From assembly GCA_021298935.1 (NCBI GenBank), contig JAJTHR010000089.1:1-15215 (forward strand): 15,215 bases of DNA. The letters are read 5' to 3'. The notes beneath the pieces are model-generated. The model saw only the letters and a program-made list of their open reading frames with translations, was not told the DNA's origin and did no database searches. Position numbers and translations under genes: made by a program. Shown in pieces: positions 6,570-15,126 of this stretch. Position 1 is the first letter of the stretch; each line of letters begins with the position of its first letter. Origin of the DNA: Parachlamydia sp. (GTDB taxonomy: Bacteria > Chlamydiota > Chlamydiia > Chlamydiales > Parachlamydiaceae).

Positions 6570-7235
6570 TCACACATCATAATTTATCAATTCCGGGGCT
6601 TCTGGAATGTCCAATTCTTCATTATTTAATTTGCGGTAAACCAATGCAAAACCGATCATTATTAGAGGAAGGACGACCAGCAGTCCGACCACAAAAAACA
6701 GGAGGCCAAGGATGGAGGCAGCTATAAAGGCAAGCATAAGTTTAAATATCTGCCACCTATGTCCCCATGTTGCCTCTGAACTAAGCTTCAAGGCTTCAAT
6801 GGGCCCGGCATTTTTATCGGCAATATAATAAGGAAAAAAACCGAATTGAATGGCCCACATAATCCCTGGCACGATCAATAAAACTAACCCTATGCCAACA
6901 ATGAAGGAATAGACAAGTGAGGCTAGAAAATAGTTGATCAAAAGGTTAAATTTGGCAAATAAATCGCTAAATTTTGCTGAAAACCCATCGGCTTCTTGCA
7001 ATCCCATATAGGCAATTCCGACACTCAATCCTGAAGCAACTAGTTGAAAAATTAGAGACATTGCCAGTCTTGGCAACGGATAATTTTTTTCCCCAAAGAA
7101 ATAATCCAAGAGCAAGCCTTCTCCTAAAGACAAAATAAATAGAAAAAAAAAGGCTCCCACCCATGGAAAGGGGTTTTTTTTGAATTTTTCAAAGGCTTGA
7201 AAAAAAACATCCTTCACACCCAATGACTTATCCAT
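6570..7235 (-). CDS. Polytopic membrane protein, DUF975/UPF0259-like
   Basis: A 221-residue integral membrane protein with about five to six hydrophobic segments (roughly residues 24-44, 56-78, 99-122, and a long stretch 164-198), and a soluble acidic C-terminus. The central pattern V-P-G-I-M-W (122-127), then I-A-D, then 'EALKLSSEATWGHRW' (147-161), is the recurring signature of DUF975/UPF0259-type and glycerophosphodiesterase membrane-domain-like proteins, whose function is mostly unknown. The ATG at 7235 is preceded on its strand by a strong Shine-Dalgarno GGGAGGG. It is transcribed alone, divergent from the ADP-ribosyltransferase-like gene and convergent with the kinase-like gene. I see no terminator with a T-run downstream of it. 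Confidence 0.6.
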   Translation of the reverse strand: MDKSLGVKDVFFQAFEKFKKNPFPWVGAFFFLFILSLGEGLLLDYFFGEKNYPLPRLAMSLIFQLVASGLSVGIAYMGLQEADGFSAKFSDLFAKFNLLINYFLASLVYSFIVGIGLVLLIVPGIMWAIQFGFFPYYIADKNAGPIEALKLSSEATWGHRWQIFKLMLAFIAASILGLLFFVVGLLVVLPLIMIGFALVYRKLNNEELDIPEAPELINYDV

Positions 7236-7317
7236 AAAACCCTCCCTTTCTTAGATATATACAATCGGTTTTAATTAATGACAATGATCTATTTATACAC
7301 TCTTAACGCAACTAATT

Positions 7318-7323
7318 TATAAT
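7318..7323 (+). promoter_or_regulatory. -10 box upstream of the ADP-ribosyltransferase-like gene
   Basis: A perfect TATAAT lies 22 bases before the ATG at 7346, in an AT-rich 110-base divergent region. A convincing -35 box is not visible at the right distance. TTATAC at 7293-7298 is 19 bases away and poor. The absence of a -35 element may mean dependence on an activator, but this is a guess. Confidence 0.35.
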
Positions 7324-7345
7324 TTATTTAAAAAAAAGTATTAAT

Positions 7346-8536
7346 ATGATTGATAAAATAGATATAAAAAGTAAGACACTTCTCCCCATCCCCTCTTTTT
7401 TGCCTACTATTGTCGAAAAAGCGGAAAAGCACGCAAAAGAAAGCGAGCCAATCCTTGCAGGTACCCTGACTCCCTACGAAGCTTTCAAGGAAGGATTTGA
7501 GCGGGCGATCGCCAGCTTTATCAAACTGGGCAATGAAGGCACGGTCAAAAAAATAACATCAGAAACTCCACTTAAAAACATCGAAACTGAGCTGATGGAG
7601 GAATTAATCAAAAACCTTCTGACAGATTTTAATTCAGTGCGATTCATTGAAAAAAATGGCAGTTACTTTGCAATTTGTAAAGGGAAGCTTTATCATTTTT
7701 CCTCGCTATTGGAAAAAACCAATTTTAATTTAATAGAACTTTCCCCTGTTAATTTGGCTATTTATCATTCCTATATGGTTCAAGGAATGCTCTATCAAAA
7801 ACCTGTTCTTAATGGGAAAAGGCCGACGTCTAAAGACTTTATTGATGCCGATCCCGAAAAAATTTGCAGAACCATTACATTTGCTGAAAAAGAGGCCATC
7901 AATATTTACACCGGTTCATTTTATAGTGTAATGAATAACATGCTACGGGGAAATATCAGAGAAGCCATTCAATACTTCTACGCTCCCCTCACAGAAAAGG
8001 AACATGTTAACCATGCGATCAAAGAGGCATTGCTACATATTGCAGTTGCCGTACATGGCTTGAATCGCCTGCCTGATTACACGCCGCCTATTAATGCGGA
8101 CGGTCAGACTCAAAAGTATCTCTACCGATCTGATGGCTATCTTCCTGACAGCGTGCTTGAAGAAAGAAAGTGGGCGGTTTTGAATGGGGGGGAATGGACG
8201 ACGGAAACGGGTTTTATCAGCAGTGCTTATTTCAAACCTACTTTTTTTGGAGAGCACGTGACTTGCGCAACTCTGATAAAAAATTTAAAGGGTAAGAAAA
8301 TTACGCCGCTCTCTCAATTTGGTGAGGGCGAAAGAGAAGTATTGCTCCCTCCTACACAAATGCAATGGAAATACAAAAAAGAGATCATCACTGATATTTA
8401 CAAAAACACAATGCATCTTTTTATAGCCAAACCGGTGACTGTCAACCCGCCTTTCGACCCGGCCATAACAAAAGACACCTATGTGCAAACAATTGATCCT
8501 AAAGACAATCTCTTCTTAGGCATGGACATAGCTTAA
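7346..8536 (+). CDS. Putative arginine-specific mono-ADP-ribosyltransferase (R-S-ExE), effector candidate
   Basis: A 396-residue protein whose C-terminal part has the full ordered signature of arginine-modifying ADP-ribosyltransferases. Residues 184-201 contain 'AINIYTGSFYSVMNNMLR', like the A-I-x-x-Y-T...Y...N..LR helix before the core. Arg261 lies in 'YLYRSDGYLP', Ser292 in 'GFISSAYF' (the STS position, with Ser-Ser-Ala), and the biglutamate E329-R-E331 in 'FGEGEREVLLPP'. The R-to-S and S-to-E distances (31 and 37) fit the family. Known members transfer ADP-ribose from NAD+ to arginines of host proteins such as actin or small GTPases; the target here is unknown. Residues 1-170 have no family I recognise. 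There is no signal peptide, so type III secretion is an inference. The Shine-Dalgarno is poor. The stop lies 2 bases from the convergent efflux pump gene. Confidence 0.72.
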   Translation: MIDKIDIKSKTLLPIPSFLPTIVEKAEKHAKESEPILAGTLTPYEAFKEGFERAIASFIKLGNEGTVKKITSETPLKNIETELMEELIKNLLTDFNSVRFIEKNGSYFAICKGKLYHFSSLLEKTNFNLIELSPVNLAIYHSYMVQGMLYQKPVLNGKRPTSKDFIDADPEKICRTITFAEKEAINIYTGSFYSVMNNMLRGNIREAIQYFYAPLTEKEHVNHAIKEALLHIAVAVHGLNRLPDYTPPINADGQTQKYLYRSDGYLPDSVLEERKWAVLNGGEWTTETGFISSAYFKPTFFGEHVTCATLIKNLKGKKITPLSQFGEGEREVLLPPTQMQWKYKKEIITDIYKNTMHLFIAKPVTVNPPFDPAITKDTYVQTIDPKDNLFLGMDIA

Positions 8537-8538
8537 GC

Positions 8539-11500
8539 TTACTGAGGGCTTTTTAACGTCCACTTTTGATTGAAGCGGTCCAAATAAATGTAAATGGCCG
8601 GGGTGACGAATAAGGTCACAAGCTGGGAAAATAATAATCCCCCAATGATCACAATCCCCAATGGCTTTCTGGCTTCCGCCCCTGAACCAAATGCAAAGGC
8701 AATAGGCAATGCTCCCATGATGGCTGTCAGCGTTGTCATCATGATGGGGCGGAAGCGGACGACGCATGCATTATAAATGGCAACTTCAGGTGACTGATTC
8801 AACGTGCGTTGATTCTCCAGCGCATAGTCAACCATGATAATTCCGTTTTTCTTCACTATCCCAATCAGCAAAATAATTCCCAGATAAGCATACAAGGATA
8901 AAGGCATACCGAATAGCGCCAAAGAGGCTAATCCCCCTAAAGTAGCCGGCGGGAGGGTCGAAAGGATGGTCAGCGGATGAATAAAACTTTCATAAAGGAT
9001 ACCCAGCACTATATAAATAGCAATGATTGCCACGATGAGTAAAAAATGGGTATTTTGGATCGACTCCTCGAATGTTTCCGCGGTCCCTCTTAAATTTCCT
9101 CTGACATTATCAGGTAGTACTTCTTCAGCCGTTTTCCTCAACTCATCCACGGCAGCTCCGAGAGGGATGCCTGGAGCCAGGTTGAAAGAAACCGTTGTCG
9201 CTGGAAACTGCCCCACATGGTTGATGCTGGCAGGCCCGGCATCCTCTTTAAGGCGCACTACAGCGGTTAAAGGGACAAGCTGCTTGGTGGTAGTGGAGCG
9301 CACATAAATTTGCGAAAGGATAGCGGATTGTTCCTGAAAGCGGGGCTGCACTTCCAAAATAACGTCATATTGATCAATGGGAGTTAAGATCCTTGAAACC
9401 CTTCCTCCGCCAAAGGCGAGCTGCAGAGCGGATTCAATGGTACTGGCTTCAATGCCAAGACTGGATGCCTGGTCGCGTAAAATCTCAACATTTAACTGAG
9501 GGCTCCTGATTTCCAAATCGGAATTGACCCCTTGAAAGCCGGGAAGCTGTTCCATGCGGGCTTTCAGATCCTCGGTCGCTTTGTACAATGCCTTTTCATT
9601 GACACTTTCCAGCGTGTATTGATAGCTTGCCTTGGATTGGGTACCGACAGCCAAATCAATCAGGGGGACATTTTTTAAATAAGTATTGATGCCGGGTATG
9701 AAAATAAGCTTTCCATACATCTCCTGAATAATCGCATTGATAGGTTGCCTTTCTTCCCTTGGCTTTAAACGGATAAAAGCGATGCCATTTTGATATTGCC
9801 GGAAAGCTGCGATCGAAATCAAAGTATCCACTCCCGGGTTGTTTCGAATGACCTCGACGACCTGATTTTGGTATTCGATCATTCGTTTAGGAGGTGTACC
9901 CTGTTCTGCCTGGGTGAAGGCTATGATAAAGCCAATGTCATCGTCAGGGATAAAGTCCTTAGGCAGGATGTAAAAATAATAGCCACTAAGGAGTAAACTT
10001 GCCATCCCAAGCATTACAGCGACCCATTTATGCTGCAAAATCCATTTGAGGCCCGGCTTATAGAGGGCAAGGGTGGTATTATTAATGCCGTTTGAAAAGC
10101 GTTCCAACCAATTGGGTTCAGTATGGCCGCGCGGTTTGATGAAACGGCTGCACAGCATGGGGGTCAGCGTCAAGGAGATGACGCCCGATATCAATGTGAT
10201 AATGACAAGCGTGATAGCAAATTCCTGGAAAATCTTTCCGATTAAACCTCCCATAAAAATCATGGGAATGAAAACAGCAATCAGGGAAAGGGTCATGGAG
10301 AGGATGGTAAAGCCGATCTGTTTGGAGCCCTCGATGGAGGCGACCCAAGGGCTTTCCCCCTCCTCTACCCGCCTGACAATATTTTCCAGCACAACAATCG
10401 CATCGTCGATAATAAAACCGATCGCTAGAATCAGGGCAAGCAGGGACAAATTATCGATGCTGTAATTCAACAAGTACATGAAAATAAAGGTTCCCACAAC
10501 CGACATGGGAAGGACAAGGGAAGGAATGATCGTGTCTGTGGCATTTCCAAGATAAAAGAAGATGATCAGGACAACCAGGATAAAGGCGATGATGAGCGTC
10601 AGTTCCACTTCTTCGACCGAATCCTTAATGGAGACTGAGCGGTCGAATACCACTTTTAATTCCACAGATGCAGGCAACTCCTTCATAAGCTCAGGCAGAG
10701 CTTGGTGAATGGCATTGGCCACCTGCACGGTATTGGCACCCGGCTGCCTTTGCACCGCCAATACAACTGCCGGCTGTTCCTTATCCTCATCAATGTATTT
10801 AAGGTCGTACTTGTCGTCTTGCAGACTGTCCACGGCCACGCCGATGTCTTTAAAGCGGATAGGCGATCCATTGCGATAGGCAATGATAAGCGGCTCATAA
10901 TTGGCCGCTTTCTCCAGCTGCCCCTTGCTAATGATGGTTGAGGCTTTGGAGGTTCCCGTCAGAGTTCCTGTCGGCAAGTTGGGATTCCCCTTTTGAATGG
11001 CTTCTGCAACCTCTTCAAGGGTGATCCCTAAGGTAGCCAGCGTGTAGGGGTTGACTTGCAGTCTGACAGCATAAGGAGATCCATAGGTCATGACTTGCGC
11101 CACGCCATTGACCATGGAGAGGCGCTGCCCGATAAAGGTATTGGCGTAAGTGTACAGATCCCCTTTTGTCATGGTGGCAGAAGTCAATGCAATATAGATA
11201 ATGGGGGTATCCGATGGATTGACTTTCTTATAAGTAGGCTCATTGGGCAAATCGGGTGGGAGCTTCGTTTTGGCCCTTGAAATGGCTGCTTCCACATCCT
11301 GAGCAGCCGAATCCATGCTTTTTGAAATGTCGAATTGCAGTACAACTGTCGTATTCCCAAGCGTATTAGAAGAGGACACTTCAACAATTCCCGGAATGGT
11401 CATAAACTCTTTTTCAAGCGGCGTGGCAACGGTATTGGCCATTGTTTCAGGACTGCCCCCAGGATAGCTAACGGTCACTTCAACGGTTGGATAATCGACG

Positions 11501-11616
11501 CTTGGCAGGTTGCTAACCGGCAAGCGATTGAAAGCCATCACTCCTAAAAGCAGAATCGCCACCATGACAAGCACTGTCATGATCGGCCGTCTGATAAAAG
11601 GTTCTGAAAGATTCAT
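8539..11616 (-). CDS. RND (HAE1/MdtC-like) efflux pump, inner-membrane subunit
   Basis: A proton-driven multidrug exporter of the AcrB/MdtB/MdtC family, 1025 residues. It starts with 'MNLSEPFIRRPIMTVLVM' (TM1). Two large periplasmic porter regions follow at about 30-330 and 555-850. The TM4 proton-relay pair is Asp404-Asp405 in 'GFIIDDAIVVLENI', matching AcrB Asp407/408. The TM10 lysine is Lys923 in 'GIVKKNGIIMVDYA', the K-K-N form typical of MdtB/C-like pumps. All relay residues are present, so the pump should work. The ATG at 11616 overlaps the adaptor stop by 4 bases. It is the last gene of the efflux operon. Substrates cannot be read from the sequence. Confidence 0.95.
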   Translation of the reverse strand: MNLSEPFIRRPIMTVLVMVAILLLGVMAFNRLPVSNLPSVDYPTVEVTVSYPGGSPETMANTVATPLEKEFMTIPGIVEVSSSNTLGNTTVVLQFDISKSMDSAAQDVEAAISRAKTKLPPDLPNEPTYKKVNPSDTPIIYIALTSATMTKGDLYTYANTFIGQRLSMVNGVAQVMTYGSPYAVRLQVNPYTLATLGITLEEVAEAIQKGNPNLPTGTLTGTSKASTIISKGQLEKAANYEPLIIAYRNGSPIRFKDIGVAVDSLQDDKYDLKYIDEDKEQPAVVLAVQRQPGANTVQVANAIHQALPELMKELPASVELKVVFDRSVSIKDSVEEVELTLIIAFILVVLIIFFYLGNATDTIIPSLVLPMSVVGTFIFMYLLNYSIDNLSLLALILAIGFIIDDAIVVLENIVRRVEEGESPWVASIEGSKQIGFTILSMTLSLIAVFIPMIFMGGLIGKIFQEFAITLVIITLISGVISLTLTPMLCSRFIKPRGHTEPNWLERFSNGINNTTLALYKPGLKWILQHKWVAVMLGMASLLLSGYYFYILPKDFIPDDDIGFIIAFTQAEQGTPPKRMIEYQNQVVEVIRNNPGVDTLISIAAFRQYQNGIAFIRLKPREERQPINAIIQEMYGKLIFIPGINTYLKNVPLIDLAVGTQSKASYQYTLESVNEKALYKATEDLKARMEQLPGFQGVNSDLEIRSPQLNVEILRDQASSLGIEASTIESALQLAFGGGRVSRILTPIDQYDVILEVQPRFQEQSAILSQIYVRSTTTKQLVPLTAVVRLKEDAGPASINHVGQFPATTVSFNLAPGIPLGAAVDELRKTAEEVLPDNVRGNLRGTAETFEESIQNTHFLLIVAIIAIYIVLGILYESFIHPLTILSTLPPATLGGLASLALFGMPLSLYAYLGIILLIGIVKKNGIIMVDYALENQRTLNQSPEVAIYNACVVRFRPIMMTTLTAIMGALPIAFAFGSGAEARKPLGIVIIGGLLFSQLVTLFVTPAIYIYLDRFNQKWTLKSPQ

Positions 11617-12728
11617 GGGTTTTGATCCTCTTTTCCATTAGCCACCACGACTTTGGCTCCAGGGCGCAAGTTGATTTGGCCATCTGTGACTACTTGCATT
11701 CCTTGTTCCACCCCTTTCGTGATGGCGATCCAGTCGCCGACCCGCTGTCCCATTTCAATCGGGATGTTTTTAACTGTCTGATCCGGTTGAAGGATATAAA
11801 TATAGGATCCTTCCTGGCCCACTTGGATGGCCTTATAGGGGATTAAAACAGCGTCTTTCAGCTGCCTGATAAAGACTTCCACCCGCACAAATTCTCCCGG
11901 CCATAGGATTTTTTCTGTGTTTTGAATGGAGCCTTTGATCTGAATGGTTCCTGTCTGAAGATCGACCCGGTTGTCAATTGCGGAAATTTCACCTAAAAAT
12001 TTTTGGTTAGTACCGGGAAGAATGGCTCTGAACGCCCTTTTTCCCTCTGCCAGCACGTGCTGCAGCTCTTCAAAATCTTTTTGAGCGATGGAAAAATTCA
12101 CATCAATTGGAACGATCTGAAGAATGGTGGCCATGGGATTCGTATCGCTCGGTGCAACCAAATTGCCGATTTCAATGCTTTGCAAGCTCACCCGGCCGTT
12201 AATAGGTGAGTAAATCTTGGAATAATTGAGGTTATTGGCAGCGGTGCCGAGGAGCGACCTATCTATCTCAATCTGGGCTTCCAGAGCTTTGACGTCCCTC
12301 TGATACTCTTCGAGCGTCAGTTTAGAGACAAAATCTTTTTTAACCAGCGTTTCATACCGCTCCACTTTTTTTTTGGCAAATTCTAATTCCGCCTGGTCTT
12401 TAAGGAGCGTAGCCTTCGCTTTTTCAAGCTCAAGCTTATAAGGGAGCGGGTCGATGCGGTAAAGCAAGTCGCCTGCCTGAACGTCATTTTTTTGTTTGAT
12501 TGGCGCATCGATCACCCGGCCGCTTACCTGGGGCCTGATTTGAACCGCCTGCGAACTGGAGACATTGCCGATCGCTTCGATGTAGACGGGCACATCTTCC
12601 CTGCGCACTTCGCTTACCGCGACAGGAAACAAGCGCTCGAATGCTTGCGGGACCTCTTTTTTGGAAGAGCATCCTGAACAGAGCAAAAGGAGGCTTAAGG
12701 CCAGGCTACTTTTTAGGCTTGATTTCAT
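11613..12728 (-). CDS. Periplasmic adaptor (membrane fusion protein) of the RND efflux system
   Basis: An AcrA/MdtA-type adaptor that links pump and outer-membrane channel. From the ATG at 12728 it has 371 residues: a basic-hydrophobic signal with a lipoprotein-like end 'LCSGC' (Cys20), a first lipoyl half at about 60-100 ('IRPQVSGRV...VQAGDLLYRIDP'), an alpha-hairpin at about 100-165, a second lipoyl half ('IYSPINGRV'), then beta-barrel and membrane-proximal domains ('AVLIPYKAI', 'LRPGAKVVV'). A TTG at 12740 has AGGA five bases upstream and would add four residues (M-G-H-R). I prefer the ATG because it starts a cleaner signal peptide. Either start lies inside the end of the channel gene (23- or 35-base overlap), so coupling is likely. 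Confidence 0.92.
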   Translation of the reverse strand: MKSSLKSSLALSLLLLCSGCSSKKEVPQAFERLFPVAVSEVRREDVPVYIEAIGNVSSSQAVQIRPQVSGRVIDAPIKQKNDVQAGDLLYRIDPLPYKLELEKAKATLLKDQAELEFAKKKVERYETLVKKDFVSKLTLEEYQRDVKALEAQIEIDRSLLGTAANNLNYSKIYSPINGRVSLQSIEIGNLVAPSDTNPMATILQIVPIDVNFSIAQKDFEELQHVLAEGKRAFRAILPGTNQKFLGEISAIDNRVDLQTGTIQIKGSIQNTEKILWPGEFVRVEVFIRQLKDAVLIPYKAIQVGQEGSYIYILQPDQTVKNIPIEMGQRVGDWIAITKGVEQGMQVVTDGQINLRPGAKVVVANGKEDQNP

Positions 12729-14340
12729 ACGGTGTCCCAAGGGTTCCTATCGCAAAAGAAAGGTTTGAAAGGGCCATGGCCCACTGCGTGCGCGATTGGA
12801 TTTTCTGCGCTTTGGCATTGGCGAGGGCCCTTTGTGATGTTAAAAGATCTAAAATAGTCCCGATCCCCTCGCGATAAATCGCAAGGGCTGCCTCATAAGA
12901 CTCTTCGCTGCTTTTTAAAAATTTCTCGCTCAGCTTCAGGCTTTCTACAGCAGCCTGAAAGTTAAAGTAGCTGGTGATGACATCCAGTGTGATATTTAAT
13001 TCGACTTGCCGGATATTGGCGCAGGTGCCTCTCACAAATTCTTTAGCCCGCCTCACACGATTGGTATAAAGGAAGCCGTCGAATAAAGGCGTGGAGACGA
13101 CCAGGCTGGCTGAAATGGAATGGTTATTCAAAGAGGAATTGGAGATATTGATATTTTCCTGCATGTCAATGAATGCCTGCAGAGTGGGAAGGCCGGCAGA
13201 GCGGGCGATGACCACCTCCTCCTTCCTTTGCTGATGCAATGCAAAGGCTGCTGCAAGATCAGGCCTCCACCTCATTGCCTGTCCAATCAGCTGGTCCACA
13301 CCTGTCAGAATGACATCAATCGGTAAATTCTGTGGAAGAGGAGGCACGAAAAAAGAGACGTTTGAAGGAAGCCCCAGCACGTTGGCAAGCTGCCCAAAGG
13401 CGATCTGCCTCCTCCCTTCAATATCGACAATATTCAATTCAATATTAATCAGATCGGTTTCCGCCTGCAGCACATCAAGCTTATTGCGCACTCCGGCATT
13501 GAACAGCTCCTGAGCAGCTTCCAAATTGGTCTTGGCATTCTTCAGGTCGCTTTCACGCGCTTCCAGCAAGGCTGAAAGGCCGAGATAGGTATAATAGGCA
13601 TCCAAAACAGAAACGATCACTTCCTGGATTTGGCGGTTGTGAACCCAGTTGCTGTTGTAAAGGGCTTGCCGGGCAGCATTGATGGAAGCATCCCTTCCTC
13701 CAAAATCCAACAGAAGATAAGAAACATAGAGATCGGTCGTCAAAGACACAGTCTCTCCAATTCCTGCGTCGGTGGAAATGCTCGTCCCGGTCGACGGATC
13801 GAGATTAATCACTTCTTGTGCCGGATCGAGCAAAGCCCTCTGCAAGACTTTCAAGTTAGGCTTTTGGGGCTTGCAGGTTGTAGGGTATGCTGGATCCACA
13901 GGGAGAGGCAGCAGATCAGGAGGTCCTTCATCCAGCCAGCCATTCGAATAGGTTAAGACCCCATCCAGACCAACGTTTGGGTATAGTGCGCTCTTTGCCA
14001 TTTCAACCGAAAAAGCCGCCGCTCGTGCATTAGCCCAAGTGATTTGCGTGGCGGGATTATTGAGTAAAGCGACATCAATTAAGTTCGCTGTCACTGCGTC
14101 ATTTGATTGGAGGACCTCTAAGCTGCGCTTCAGTTCGTCATCTCGATCGATGTCATTATCGCAAGGACAAGGAGCATACTTATCGGTGGGCATCCAGAAA
14201 TAGCCGGGGCAGCGGGCTGTCGCACAATGGCATGTGGGATCGGGCGGGCAACAGCCGCATAAAAACACTAAAACAAGAAATCCAAAAAATTTATTTATAG
14301 CGGACCACATGCGCATTTTATATTTTGTGAAATGGTGCAT
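12706..14340 (-). CDS. TolC-family outer-membrane channel lipoprotein with cysteine-rich N-terminus
   Basis: The outer-membrane factor of the tripartite exporter, 544 residues, longer than most TolC/NodT proteins. Two OEP repeats of long helices are visible (about 200-330 and 340-540), with the repeated 'A..L..AG' helix pattern, for example 'LEAAQELFNAGVRNKLDVLQAETDL' split over two turns, and 'ALAIYREGIGTILDLLTSQ'. The N-terminus has a signal with lipobox L-C-G-Cys30, then a run with eight cysteines within residues 28-60. Another insertion of about 50 residues (roughly 115-170) lies before the first beta-strand pair. No Shine-Dalgarno is seen before the ATG at 14340 or the internal ATGs at 14316 and 14310, so the start is uncertain. 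It is first in the operon and begins 31 bases after the BTB gene stop. Confidence 0.9.
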   Translation of the reverse strand: MHHFTKYKMRMWSAINKFFGFLVLVFLCGCCPPDPTCHCATARCPGYFWMPTDKYAPCPCDNDIDRDDELKRSLEVLQSNDAVTANLIDVALLNNPATQITWANARAAAFSVEMAKSALYPNVGLDGVLTYSNGWLDEGPPDLLPLPVDPAYPTTCKPQKPNLKVLQRALLDPAQEVINLDPSTGTSISTDAGIGETVSLTTDLYVSYLLLDFGGRDASINAARQALYNSNWVHNRQIQEVIVSVLDAYYTYLGLSALLEARESDLKNAKTNLEAAQELFNAGVRNKLDVLQAETDLINIELNIVDIEGRRQIAFGQLANVLGLPSNVSFFVPPLPQNLPIDVILTGVDQLIGQAMRWRPDLAAAFALHQQRKEEVVIARSAGLPTLQAFIDMQENINISNSSLNNHSISASLVVSTPLFDGFLYTNRVRRAKEFVRGTCANIRQVELNITLDVITSYFNFQAAVESLKLSEKFLKSSEESYEAALAIYREGIGTILDLLTSQRALANAKAQKIQSRTQWAMALSNLSFAIGTLGTPYEIKPKK

Positions 14341-14371
14341 TGTGGTGATTAATTGATTTTTTGTAAAAAGT

Positions 14372-14995
14372 TTACTTTGATTTTGGCTCTTCTAAAGTTA
14401 ATTTTGGATATTGAATGAATTGATAGTTGCGTACTATCTCTTTGCAATGAGGAAAGGCTGGGCTTTTGAAACATGTTTCCCAGAGTGTTTTGAATTGCTC
14501 GGCACTCATCTCCTTTAAAGATTGACTGAATAATTGCTCCAATTCCCAATCTATTTCCACCCATTCTAAAACGACATTAAGAAAAAGGTGGCTTGGATTG
14601 GTACGTATATTAACAATGAAATCTTCTTTTTGCTTTTCTGTGGCTATGACTTGAATGCTGTTAACGCAAATTTTTTCGAGCTTTGATTTTCGTATCATGC
14701 TGGCATATATTAACATGCCGTAAAGATCTTCCAAAGAAAGTGCATCAATTTTTTCAATTGTGCCTAAATAAAGGTATTCCAAAACGCTTGTAAATGCAAT
14801 GGAAGTCAAATGATGGTGAGCATCAAGGCAGTATTCATGCTTTGCCGCTTCTTTGGATTGATTAAAGCACTCATTAAAATAATTTGAGGCAAGCCTTAAA
14901 ATAAATGAATGGGCATAAATTTTTTCCTCCATGAGGGAAAAGATAATATCGCAGCGGTCGCTTTTATGAAGAGCTTCCTGCCATGCTTTCATCAT
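14372..14995 (-). CDS. BTB/POZ-domain protein
   Basis: A 207-residue protein (from the ATG at 14995) with a eukaryotic-type BTB/POZ fold at about residues 10-115: 'SDRCDIIFSL', then 'YAHSFILRLASNYFNECF' (the A-H-k-x-x-L-x-x-x-S-x-Y-F core), 'FTSVLEYLYLGTIE' (the f-x-x-L-x-Y-x-Y-x-G strand-helix) and 'ALSLEDLYGMLIYASMIRKSKLEKIC'. The C-terminal 90 residues resemble a short BACK-like helical part. BTB proteins act as adaptors, often for cullin-3 ubiquitin ligases, and occur as host-mimicking proteins in amoeba-associated chlamydiae. Use here is inferred. The frame is open upstream to a TAA near 15100. A TTG start at 15022 would add nine residues, and no start has a Shine-Dalgarno. Confidence 0.82.
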   Translation of the reverse strand: MMKAWQEALHKSDRCDIIFSLMEEKIYAHSFILRLASNYFNECFNQSKEAAKHEYCLDAHHHLTSIAFTSVLEYLYLGTIEKIDALSLEDLYGMLIYASMIRKSKLEKICVNSIQVIATEKQKEDFIVNIRTNPSHLFLNVVLEWVEIDWELEQLFSQSLKEMSAEQFKTLWETCFKSPAFPHCKEIVRNYQFIQYPKLTLEEPKSK

Positions 14996-15076
14996 ATGTT
15001 TTGAAGGATTTCGAGTTGTCAATTCAAAAACAGGCGGCGGACTGCCAAAGCATCTTTGGTATCCGATTGTATTTTT

Positions 15077-15082
15077 ATTATA
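15077..15082 (-). promoter_or_regulatory. Probable -10 box of the BTB gene
   Basis: On the minus strand this reads TATAAT, a perfect -10 box preceded by a GC-rich run (GCGCGCGG). A start near 15070 would give a leader of about 50-75 bases to the BTB start. The best -35 candidate (TTTAAG, about 18 bases upstream) is weak. Confidence 0.35.
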
Positions 15083-15126
15083 CCGCGCGCGGGTAGGTTC
15101 TTAAATTTTTGGCGGCGAGATTTTAT

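Noticed and set aside
6496..6582. A 28-codon + strand ORF preceded by AT-rich sequence
   Set aside because: It runs into the opposite gene, is low in complexity and has no detectable similarity or ribosome-binding site.
10073..10465. A 130-codon + strand frame opposite the efflux pump gene
   Set aside because: It mirrors the membrane-protein coding strand, with no domain of its own; a shadow of the pump gene.
15023..15100. Upstream extension of the BTB protein by about 26 more codons
   Set aside because: The frame is open but has no ATG, and it overlaps the predicted -10 box, so it is probably untranslated.
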